Source of the DNA: a bacterium
GTDB lineage: Bacteria; Campylobacterota; Campylobacteria; Campylobacterales; Sulfurimonadaceae
Reading direction: 5' to 3'
Assembly (NCBI GenBank): GCA_018822665.1
Contig: JAHJJX010000027.1
Span: forward strand, 372,001-436,000
DNA: 64,000 nucleotides
The notes below the pieces were generated by a model. The model worked only from the letters and a program-made list of their open reading frames with translations, searched no databases and was not told the origin of the DNA. Shown one piece after another: positions 56,151 to 63,749 of the stretch; positions within the stretch are counted from its first letter, which is position 1, and every line of letters begins with the position of its first letter. The position numbers and the translations under genes were made by a program.

Positions 56151-57227
56151 CTAAGATTTGAGCAAAAATTCGCTTTTAACTTTCTCTTCTCCATTGACAA
56201 GAATAGAAATATAATGTTTCCCCGCATAATGCTTTCGTGTCGTCATCTTTTTAAAACTCTGTTTTTTGGAAAAACTTTTTGAAAACGATTCTATCGCACT
56301 TTGACTTAGCATAAAAATTTTTCTATTGTGGGAATGATTGGATTTTAGATAATCAATCGCATATTCTATTCTTACATTGCCGATAGGCTCTTTTGCTCTG
56401 AGATCAAATGAAAATCTAAGAGCTTCCTCTTGTTTTATCTCTTTGTCATACATAAAATTGATTACCTCAATATGCTCTGCTTTTTTTAAATTAAAAAGTT
56501 TTAAAACAGCAGCGTTACCTTGTTTTAACAAAGTCCGAGAACCATGTTTGCAAATCCAATCCAACTCTTTGGACGCACCAAGATTATTTTTGACAAATTC
56601 AAGCACTAAAGAGGGATTGTCTTTTGAAATATCATTGAGATTATTGGCTACGGATTTTCTTACGTAAAGACTTACGTCGTTTTTCAACAGTTCAATGAGC
56701 TCAAATACTTTTGAAGGATTTTTTTTAAATGCGCTGAGTGCAACAGCCCAAGGAAGTCTAGGTCTGCACCCCTCAGATGCAAGTCTTCGCAGATGCTCGT
56801 CTTTGCTTTTTGCCCAGCTTTTCATTTGAGCCATTGTTTTGTTTTCATATCTCAAAATAAACACTCGCACGGCAAATTCACTGCTCGATTCTATGGTAAA
56901 AACTTCTAAAGCTCTCATAGAATTCTCAAAATCGTCCAAGCCGAACACTTCCACAAAATCTTGAAAAAACATCGCTCCAAAGGAGTAAAAATCTTTTGAA
57001 ACAGCCTTAAGCACAGTGAGTTGTTTTTCGTATTGCATAGGTAAAAATTCATTCAGCCTTAAAGCAATATGACGCATACGCTCTTTGAGTTGCATCTGAT
57101 TCCACATGCCCGAAAAAACAGAGTCGATGAAACTCTGTTCGTTGAAATCTTCATAGTTTTCTTTTATTTTAAGAGCCAAATTTTCTATGTACTCTTTTGT
57201 GTAAATATTTTTTAATAATTCTGCCAT
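56151..57227 (-). CDS. AlkC/AlkD-like DNA alkylation repair protein
   Basis: A 358-residue all-helical HEAT-repeat protein. EGCRPRLPWAVALSAFKKNP and YVRKSVANNLNDISKDNPSLVLEF are hallmarks of DNA alkylation repair glycosylases of the ALK superfamily. It should excise N3- or N7-alkylpurines without base flipping. A frameshifted small gene precedes it and ends 9 bases before its start. A CCACATGCC copy at 57102 is read as SGMWNQ. Confidence 0.88.
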   Translation of the reverse strand: MAELLKNIYTKEYIENLALKIKENYEDFNEQSFIDSVFSGMWNQMQLKERMRHIALRLNEFLPMQYEKQLTVLKAVSKDFYSFGAMFFQDFVEVFGLDDFENSMRALEVFTIESSSEFAVRVFILRYENKTMAQMKSWAKSKDEHLRRLASEGCRPRLPWAVALSAFKKNPSKVFELIELLKNDVSLYVRKSVANNLNDISKDNPSLVLEFVKNNLGASKELDWICKHGSRTLLKQGNAAVLKLFNLKKAEHIEVINFMYDKEIKQEEALRFSFDLRAKEPIGNVRIEYAIDYLKSNHSHNRKIFMLSQSAIESFSKSFSKKQSFKKMTTRKHYAGKHYISILVNGEEKVKSEFLLKS

Positions 57228-57235
57228 TGCATATC

Positions 57236-57405
57236 CTACTTAGAGTTTTTCTGGTTTTGTAAAATCTTTTTACGCTCTTTCGTATAGTCCCACCATACAC
57301 GGGCTTCATTTCCATTCATAAAATCTATAATCGACATAAAAACATCAAGTACGCATGGGTCTTGTCTTTTTCCACTTTTTCTCGTATTACTTTCGATGGG
57401 TTCAT
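57236..57405 (-). pseudogene. Frameshifted small gene ahead of the alkylation repair gene
   Basis: An ATG at 57405 has GAAGGA six bases ahead but reads out after about 26 codons. The next frame runs from codon 2 to the stop at 57236 and looks protein-like: PIESNTRKSGKRQDPCVLDV, then SIIDFMNGNEARVWWDYTKE and a Lys-rich end. One missing base just after ATGAA would explain it. The product would be about 57 residues. Family not recognised. Sequencing error cannot be excluded. Confidence 0.5.
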
Positions 57406-57594
57406 ATTTTTCCTTCGTATATATTTAAAAAAACTAAATCACTTTCTTGAAAAGAAACTTTATTGTACTTTAGCAAATTTTACAGTCTGTAATTATTAAT
57501 TTATACAAAATTCGGCATGTGGAAATACATCAGCAATTTAACCTATCTGTTGTACACTTACAATTATTATCGATTTCACGCAATAGGAAAAAAC

Positions 57595-58314
57595 ATGAAA
57601 TTCTTACTCCTTGGGCTGGCCGTTGTGACATCCGTATTTGCTACAGATATGCGCGCGAGAGATTTTACTACCATTACAAAATCTCAGAAATTTGTCTCCT
57701 TTATATCTCCGGACAAGCTGTCGACAAACTTGAGCATCACTATGATTGAGCAAGATTATACGCAGGCATCCAACGAACTCAACGTGCTTTCTACTGCTTT
57801 AAAAAAATATGAAAATATCTGCAAAAGTAGCGGTTACTCTGTTATGAAAGCGATGGAATGGGATAACACTCATAAAAAAAATATTTTCATCGGATACAGA
57901 GGAGTGGTAAACATTGATTGCCAATACACTACTTTGAGCGAAATGGAGAAAGTTTACAACATCCCCGCGTTAAAAAAACTGATAACAAACAATAAAAATG
58001 TAACCATAAGCAATCAAGGAACCCGATGGATTGTCTCCGACGATGCGCTTGCGAAAAAGAAAGAGGAGCTTGAAACACAAGCTGTTTTGTATGCCAATAT
58101 TTTTAAAATGAAACTTTCCGCTCTTTTAAAAAAAGAATGTTCGATAAAAGAGATTCACCTCTCCGCCCTCAACCAACATCCCATGCCCATGTACGATAAC
58201 AGAGTTCTTCTAAAAGAAGCGGTCGCGTCTAGTTACATTCAGGCAAACGAACCGACAAAAGAAGATGCCACCCTAAATTACTCTGCGAGTTATATATTCG
58301 CTTGCGAAAATTGA
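57595..58314 (+). CDS. Hypothetical exported protein, SIMPL/DUF541-like character
   Basis: A 239-residue protein with a signal peptide (MKFLLLGLAVVTSVFATD). The mature part has two-layer alpha/beta character with a pair of Cys (ENICKS and NIDCQY) and a helix rich in Lys/Glu (DDALAKKKEELETQAVLYA) followed by CSIKEIHLSAL, the arrangement seen in SIMPL-domain proteins. That assignment is tentative. The start with AGGAAAAAAC is chosen over an upstream ATG inside the repeat at 57514. Confidence 0.65.
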   Translation: MKFLLLGLAVVTSVFATDMRARDFTTITKSQKFVSFISPDKLSTNLSITMIEQDYTQASNELNVLSTALKKYENICKSSGYSVMKAMEWDNTHKKNIFIGYRGVVNIDCQYTTLSEMEKVYNIPALKKLITNNKNVTISNQGTRWIVSDDALAKKKEELETQAVLYANIFKMKLSALLKKECSIKEIHLSALNQHPMPMYDNRVLLKEAVASSYIQANEPTKEDATLNYSASYIFACEN

Positions 58315-58349
58315 GTTAACTTATTTTTTATTTTGATTGTATAAATCAA

Positions 58350-58369
58350 TTCCAAGCGAAAGCTTGGAA
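58350..58369. terminator. GAAA-tetraloop hairpin
   Basis: TTCCAAGC and GCTTGGAA form a perfect 8-bp stem closed by a GAAA tetraloop, between the exported-protein gene and the convergent doc remnant. GNRA loops are stable. It has no U tract, so it may be a weak terminator or a stability element. Confidence 0.45.
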
Positions 58370-58429
58370 GATTATACTGCTCAGCTAATAGATATTCCTG
58401 TTAATCACCCTTCATCATAACTTCGCATT

Positions 58430-58735
58430 GTCACTCCTCTTCGATTTTGTTTTCCATTTCAGTTATGAATCTTTTTAGACAACAATCATAACCATTCAAC
58501 TGTAAAAAATATGCACCTAAAGTTAAACTAGAGCGTTTGTTAGCGTCTGAAAAAGGATTAAATTTATTTACAGCGTAAACAATATGTTTTAATTTTTCTT
58601 CAAAAGTCGGATAATATGTATCTTTTTAACATGCTCTAAAGCATTATCTAGTAAGCCCATTTCTCTATCTCCACTTAATCCACCAATGTTTTCAATAATC
58701 CAATCGTGAACTTTCATAGCATGATTTGTACTCAT
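58430..58735 (-). pseudogene. Doc (death-on-curing)-like toxin remnant
   Basis: Two frames together give a Doc/Fic protein: VHDWIIENIGGLSGDREMGL and DNALEHVKK, then after a one-base shift in an A run DTYYPTFEEKLKHIVYAV, KFNPFSDANKRSSLTLGAYF and FITEMENKIEEE. Five A are present where six would keep the frame. The Fic motif has Asn in place of the catalytic His and Ala in place of the first Gly. Both ends are short compared with Doc. No antitoxin gene is recognised. Confidence 0.75.
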
Positions 58736-58790
58736 AGAGTTTGCGCATGCGCTGTGAGCACAAGCGAGGAAGTCCTCTTGAGGTACCAAC

Positions 58791-61079
58791 TCATTTTGTC
58801 CCGTATCCAAAACTAAGCAAAGCAGGTAAAAGCACCAAATCAAACAGCAAGGCGATATTTAGAGCACTCACGCTCACAATGGCGAAGTTTACGTTTGGGA
58901 TGAAGTCGCTCAGTACAAAGAGTCCGAATGTAAACGATAAAATCATGGTTGTGAGTATCATCGCATTTGCGCTGTGGCTGATGATATAGTCTATGCTTTG
59001 CTCAAATGTTTTTGTTTTGATTGCCTCAAAATATTTGCTGAAAAAGTGAATAGTATCATCGACGGCTATTCCTAAAATAACCGCGGCGGAGATGGCTACG
59101 CCTAAGTCTATGTTTATCCCCAAATATCCCATAACTCCTGCTACTAGAATGATAGGGGCAATATTTGGAAGTATAAAAAGCCATAACATTTTAAGGTTTT
59201 TGAAAATGATAAACATAAAAATCGTAACAATCAAAAGCGTCGTAGAGATGGAGACCAAAAGGGTTTTTGTAACACTCGACTGCATGTAGGCAAATATGGT
59301 GGTTTGTCCTTGAACATCCGCGCTGTATTTTGTATTTTTACCCCACCACTTTTTTATCCACTCTATCATCTCCAACTCTTTTGAAGTATCATCCAAACCT
59401 GAGTTGATGGAGAGTCTTAGAAACTGCTCGGTTGTATCTATCTTATCGTTTATCTCCATCCCTTGAGGTAGACTCATGGAATATAAAAGTAAGTATTGTG
59501 CGACTAGATTTTTCTCTTGGGGTATTTGGCACCACAAGGGCACTTCCTCGCTATCGCTCACGGCGCATGTGGAACTAGGGTTGAGTACTTTTTGCATACG
59601 CACTACAATATCTTTGAGTGAAGTTGTAAATCTTACATTTTTATATTTGCCTCTTAGCTCATCTTCAAACTTCACGATTGTGTTTAAAAACTCAGGATCT
59701 TTCACACCCTCTTTTTGTTTGGCATCCAAAATGATTTCGTACACCATGGAGCCTGTGAGATTTTTCTCGACAAATTCGCTTCCCTCTCTTACCTGAGTTG
59801 TTTTGGAAAAATACTTTATGCTGTTGCTGTCAACTTTTAAAAAGCTCAATCCGTAGCCGAGTACCATCATTAGAACTACAAAACCGTAGATGATTTTTTT
59901 ATCGTTTCTCACTATAAAAGCTCCGTAACCTTTCGTGTCTAAGAGGTTTAAAAAGCGTACCGGCTTTACTTCAAAACCATCTTTTAGCGTGAGTAAAATT
60001 GCAGGAGCCAGAGTGACACTCAACACAAAAGCAAGTACGGCTCCCATAGTAATAGCGATACCGAAAGTTGCAATAGGTTCGATAGTGCTTAACCCAAGTG
60101 AAGCAAACCCTGCCGCAGTAGTAAAGGATGTAAGCGCAATCGGGAGCAGATTTGATTGAAGCGCCAAACGTACAGAGTTGTAATTATCATACTTTTTTCT
60201 TTTATAATACACCCAAGCAAGGTAAAGGTGCATCGCATCTGCTATTGCTATGGCAGTTATAAAAGAGGGGATATTTACCGTAAAATTGTTGAGTTTATAT
60301 CCCAGCAAAATCTGTGTGCTTAAAACCGTTAAAAATGTAAAAACGATTACAACCGAGGGAACCAAAACGCCGACCATATTTCTAAAAAGTATAAACAGCA
60401 AAGTCACGACCATCACAACGGCAAGTGGCATCAGCAGTTTTGCATCTTTTTGAGAGATATTTACCAGTGAAGCGGTAATAGCAGGTGCACCTGTAACATA
60501 AAATTTATAACCACTCTCTTTTGATACTTTGTCCAAAATCCGGTTCAACTTGTTAAGCACGAAGATATTGACATCTTCATTTGCACCACTTAAACTAGCA
60601 AGTCTAAGAGCTATCATCGTCGTAGTTGCATCTTTTGAAATAAGCTGATTGAGAATGAGCTTATCATTTTGGGCAAGCTGTTTTTTAAGTTCCAATTCCT
60701 CATATGTGCTTATAAAATCTTCCACTATTATCTCATCATCCAAAGCGCTGATATGCTGATAATTTGTCAGACTGTCAACTTTTGCCACACCCTTTATCTT
60801 TTTAAACTCGGCAGTCAGTTCTAAAATAATACCAATAGCTTTTTTATTAAAGATTCCGTTTTCATCGCGAAATGCCACTATAAAACTGTCGTCTGCGCTA
60901 AAGGTACTTCTAAAATGCTCGTAATCTTTTAAAATCTTTGACTCTTTATCAAACCAAATTTTGTAGCTTCCCTCATAGGCGATATCTTTGAGGGCTATTG
61001 AAGACAGAGCCACAAGGAGCGTTGTAAGCACTATGATTTTGTACTTTTGTTTATCTAATAACTGTATATATTTTTCCAT
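58791..61079 (-). CDS. MMPL/RND-superfamily exporter (HAE3-like)
   Basis: A 762-residue protein with the small RND layout: about 12 transmembrane segments and two periplasmic loops, shorter than the HAE1 pump in this window. The motifs AIAIADAMHLYLAWVYYKR and AAVILGIAVDDTIHFFSKYF are the TM4 and TM10 equivalents with the proton-relay Asp. Such proteins export lipids or hydrophobic compounds. The second ATG, six bases after AGGAG, is preferred. Last gene of the LolA-like/outer membrane/MMPL operon. Confidence 0.9.
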   Translation of the reverse strand: MEKYIQLLDKQKYKIIVLTTLLVALSSIALKDIAYEGSYKIWFDKESKILKDYEHFRSTFSADDSFIVAFRDENGIFNKKAIGIILELTAEFKKIKGVAKVDSLTNYQHISALDDEIIVEDFISTYEELELKKQLAQNDKLILNQLISKDATTTMIALRLASLSGANEDVNIFVLNKLNRILDKVSKESGYKFYVTGAPAITASLVNISQKDAKLLMPLAVVMVVTLLFILFRNMVGVLVPSVVIVFTFLTVLSTQILLGYKLNNFTVNIPSFITAIAIADAMHLYLAWVYYKRKKYDNYNSVRLALQSNLLPIALTSFTTAAGFASLGLSTIEPIATFGIAITMGAVLAFVLSVTLAPAILLTLKDGFEVKPVRFLNLLDTKGYGAFIVRNDKKIIYGFVVLMMVLGYGLSFLKVDSNSIKYFSKTTQVREGSEFVEKNLTGSMVYEIILDAKQKEGVKDPEFLNTIVKFEDELRGKYKNVRFTTSLKDIVVRMQKVLNPSSTCAVSDSEEVPLWCQIPQEKNLVAQYLLLYSMSLPQGMEINDKIDTTEQFLRLSINSGLDDTSKELEMIEWIKKWWGKNTKYSADVQGQTTIFAYMQSSVTKTLLVSISTTLLIVTIFMFIIFKNLKMLWLFILPNIAPIILVAGVMGYLGINIDLGVAISAAVILGIAVDDTIHFFSKYFEAIKTKTFEQSIDYIISHSANAMILTTMILSFTFGLFVLSDFIPNVNFAIVSVSALNIALLFDLVLLPALLSFGYGTK

Positions 61080-61088
61080 CATTTTCTC

Positions 61089-62228
61089 CTAAAATGCGTA
61101 GCTCAGACCAAGGGTAAATCTTGTTGATTCTCCGATGTTTGACAAAAGAGTGTCTGCTTTTGGAAGTGTTTGTAAAAATTCACCCCGAATGACGAACATA
61201 TCCATCACTCTTGTTTTTGCCTCCACTTTAAAAATCTTCTCGCTGTTTTGCATGTCATGTAAAATGCCGCCCTTTATTTCGCTCGCTTGCACATCATTGA
61301 AGTTCAGCCTTAAAGCCGCAAATATATCGTTGTTGTAAAGCTCGGATATGTCAACATTTTTTACACTTTCTTGCAGATACATATATCTGTAATACTCTGT
61401 ATAAATCCCGATATCCATGCCGTAAATATTATAAAAATTGTTCTCCATCCCAAAAGAGATTTGCGTATAATCGCCCATATTTTTTTCATCTATCACATCC
61501 GTATAACTGCTCTCAAGTTTAAAAATCGTGTCCTTGTATAGATAGTTGGAGGTAAGTAAAAATTTATTCACTTTGTAGGCATATTGAGAAAGGGTGCTTT
61601 GGTTTAGCGGTACAAAATAGCGCTTGTTGTCATAGCCGTGCATCGCTGTAAATTTGGCATTTGAGAGTGCATAGAGAAGATAAAATGTAGGTGTATATGC
61701 ATTCGCACTTAATACTAAAGTGTCGTTATAATTCATAGCAAAAGGGCTATAGGGCGTATTCCATGTCGGGTATTTTTGCCCCTCCTCATAAAACTTCACA
61801 CCAAACTCTACGCTGTCTTCTTCAAAGTATTTTGAGACAGACACCATGTAACTGCCAAGTTTCACACTCTTTTCAAAGGGATCAAGCAGATAATTTTTTT
61901 GATTTAATATATCTGCACTGTTAAACCCTTCAAGTTCACCCATAAACTTGATGAGTTTGCCAAATACCATACTGTACTCTTCATAATCTTTTGTGATGTA
62001 GAGTTCATTAAACATTAAATATCTTCTTTGTTTGTACTCGCTGCTGTAAAGATACTCTGCACTCAAATTTACTGCAAAAATATCATTTTCAAGTTTTATT
62101 TTTGTATCGCCTTGAAACAAAGTTTCATTTGCAAAGCTGTCGTAACTTAGATATTTAAGTTTAATATTTGATTTATAATCTATGGCATGTGCAAATAACG
62201 AAAATATAATCAAAAACAAAATTCTCAT
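61089..62228 (-). CDS. Outer membrane beta-barrel protein of the MMPL operon
   Basis: A 379-residue protein with a signal peptide (ILFLIIFSLFAHAIDY) and strong alternating aromatic strands ending in a C-terminal Phe (LGLSYAF). No family is certain; position and character suggest a DUF1302-type porin that works with RND exporters. It overlaps the LolA-like gene by 4 bases and precedes the exporter gene by 9. Confidence 0.78.
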   Translation of the reverse strand: MRILFLIIFSLFAHAIDYKSNIKLKYLSYDSFANETLFQGDTKIKLENDIFAVNLSAEYLYSSEYKQRRYLMFNELYITKDYEEYSMVFGKLIKFMGELEGFNSADILNQKNYLLDPFEKSVKLGSYMVSVSKYFEEDSVEFGVKFYEEGQKYPTWNTPYSPFAMNYNDTLVLSANAYTPTFYLLYALSNAKFTAMHGYDNKRYFVPLNQSTLSQYAYKVNKFLLTSNYLYKDTIFKLESSYTDVIDEKNMGDYTQISFGMENNFYNIYGMDIGIYTEYYRYMYLQESVKNVDISELYNNDIFAALRLNFNDVQASEIKGGILHDMQNSEKIFKVEAKTRVMDMFVIRGEFLQTLPKADTLLSNIGESTRFTLGLSYAF

Positions 62229-62971
62229 TTTAATGCTCTTTGCGAGAACTCTTGTTCACTCAGAGCCATGAGGATTGTATCTTCATCCCAGATGAGTAAG
62301 GAGCTCTTTTTTGTCTGAACATTATTCATCTGCATTTTTTTAATTCTGCAAATACCCTCAAGTTTTTCATATTCTAAAAACAAAACTTCTTTAAGAAGCT
62401 TCTCTTGTTTGTCATAATACTCCCCATATTTTGCCAAATAATTTTTTGTATCAATATAGAGTATCTGTCTTGAGTAAGCACTGTTTTCATCTTTTGGAAT
62501 TCTTGATATTTTAAAATACTCATCTTTTTCATGTGTGAATTTTTCGGCTTCACCCTCATAAGCATAGTTCCTGTAATTTTGCGAAGCAATGTCTTCATAA
62601 CTAAATTCACTCGCCATAAAAGAGCCTGATTTATTGTTAGAGCTAATTCTTTTTACCCTTTTTAAAGCAGGCAGATAAAGCCACTGTTCATCCTCTTCAC
62701 CTATTTTCTCAAAACTCAGAAGTTTTGTGTCTTTGATATCCAATGGATATAAAAAAGTGATTAAAGATTTATCCCCATCACTTCCTTCGAGTTTTTTTAT
62801 CTCCAACTTTCTGATATTTTCTTCTCCTTGCCCGTTTTTAAGTATCATAGTCGTTTTTGAGATACTGCTTTTATATCCTGACATAGCCTCATACGATTTT
62901 TTGCCAACTTCTAAAGAACTTTGCGCAAATAAAACAACTCCAAGCCCTAAAATCAATACTATTTTTTTCAT
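62225..62971 (-). CDS. LolA-like outer-membrane lipoprotein-sorting protein
   Basis: A 248-residue exported protein: signal peptide MKKIVLILGLGVVLFAQSS, then strand-rich sequence with FLYPLDIKDTKLLSFEK, EQWLYLPALKRVKRISSNNKSGSFMASEFSYEDI and YSRQILYIDTKNYLAKYGEYYD, typical of the LolA-fold partners of MMPL exporters. It probably ferries a hydrophobic cargo across the periplasm. First gene of the operon, divergent from the TetR gene. The second ATG has AAGGA ahead and is used. Confidence 0.88.
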   Translation of the reverse strand: MKKIVLILGLGVVLFAQSSLEVGKKSYEAMSGYKSSISKTTMILKNGQGEENIRKLEIKKLEGSDGDKSLITFLYPLDIKDTKLLSFEKIGEEDEQWLYLPALKRVKRISSNNKSGSFMASEFSYEDIASQNYRNYAYEGEAEKFTHEKDEYFKISRIPKDENSAYSRQILYIDTKNYLAKYGEYYDKQEKLLKEVLFLEYEKLEGICRIKKMQMNNVQTKKSSLLIWDEDTILMALSEQEFSQRALK

Positions 62972-62995
62972 AACAAATCCTTTCAATCTTTTAAA

Positions 62996-63012
62996 GTAAA
63001 CAATGTTAACAT
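62996..63012. promoter_or_regulatory. Candidate TetR operator, copy 1
   Basis: A 17-bp imperfect palindrome (GTAAACAATGTTAACAT) in the divergent promoter region between the LolA-like operon and the TetR gene. It matches copy 2 in 15 of 17 positions. Confidence 0.6.
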
Positions 63013-63026
63013 ATAAATATTAAAAT

Positions 63027-63043
63027 GTAAACATTGTCAACAT
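63027..63043. promoter_or_regulatory. Candidate TetR operator, copy 2
   Basis: Second copy (GTAAACATTGTCAACAT), starting 31 bp after copy 1, about three helical turns, so two TetR dimers could bind the same DNA face. It lies 24 bases ahead of the TetR start. Confidence 0.6.
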
Positions 63044-63067
63044 AAAGTTTTATGATAAAATGCTCTC

Positions 63068-63727
63068 ATGATAAAAAATGACTACCACCACGGAAATTTA
63101 AAAGAAGAGTTTTTACGCATTGCTTTTGATTTTATAGCTAAAGATGATGTTGAAAATCTCACTCTAAAAATTCTCTCAGATGCAACCGGAACTTCACGTT
63201 CTGCTATTTATAGACATTTTTCTTCAAAAGATGCACTTATAGAAACGATGATAATAAAAGGTTTTAAAGAGTTTGATACTTATATATCTCCTCTATTGAG
63301 AGAAACAGGGAAGCCTTTAATAGACAGGTGTTACATGAGCGGAAAGTCTTATTTAGAGTTTGCAAAACAAAATGAAAATCTTTATAGACTGCTCTTTGGG
63401 AAAAAATATGCGCATATAAGAGAAAATAGTCTCAGCATTAAAGATGAAAACTGCAGCGGATTTTCCTCACTTAAACTTGCTATAGAAGAGGGACAAAAAA
63501 GTGGAATTCTCAAAAAAGAGGACAGTTTTCATAGAACCATACTCATTTGGTCTTCACTTCACGGTTTGGCATCGCTGATTATTGACGGCTTTATGGATAT
63601 AGATAAAATCTATCCGGAGCTTTACGACAAAATGTTTCAAGACATACTTGCTTCATCCATCACAAACAAGGTTAAATTACTTTCAAGTATTCCATTTGTT
63701 GAAAAAATACTCAAGCCGACTGTTTAA
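63068..63727 (+). CDS. TetR-family regulator of the MMPL export operon
   Basis: A 219-residue protein. The N-terminal helix-turn-helix spans residues 7-52 (YHHGNLKEEFLRIAFDFI, then SRSAIYRHFSSKDALI), a subtype with the conserved YHHGNL start. The C-terminal WHG-like ligand domain has WSSLHGLASLIIDGF. Divergent from the LolA-like/porin/MMPL operon, with two repeated palindromes between them, so it very likely represses that operon and itself. Confidence 0.93.
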   Translation: MIKNDYHHGNLKEEFLRIAFDFIAKDDVENLTLKILSDATGTSRSAIYRHFSSKDALIETMIIKGFKEFDTYISPLLRETGKPLIDRCYMSGKSYLEFAKQNENLYRLLFGKKYAHIRENSLSIKDENCSGFSSLKLAIEEGQKSGILKKEDSFHRTILIWSSLHGLASLIIDGFMDIDKIYPELYDKMFQDILASSITNKVKLLSSIPFVEKILKPTV

Positions 63728-63749
63728 TATTTTTTTATTGTGAATTCTT

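Noticed and set aside
9242-57522. GGCATGTGG as a Chi- or KOPS-like polar motif
   Set aside because: Copies occur on both strands without a clear regional skew, and several are in tight inverted pairs, which orientation-dependent motifs should avoid. A genome-wide skew test would settle it.
58736-58843. N-terminal extension of the doc remnant into the MMPL gene
   Set aside because: It overlaps the well-supported 3' end of the exporter gene and carries no Doc features.
3587-62192. Six GGCATGTGC variants (3587, 14988, 15834, 41230, 54289, 62184) as full repeat copies
   Set aside because: They lack the final G and the following A; most fall in ordinary Ala-Cys-Ala or similar codon contexts. They may be degenerate copies but were not counted.
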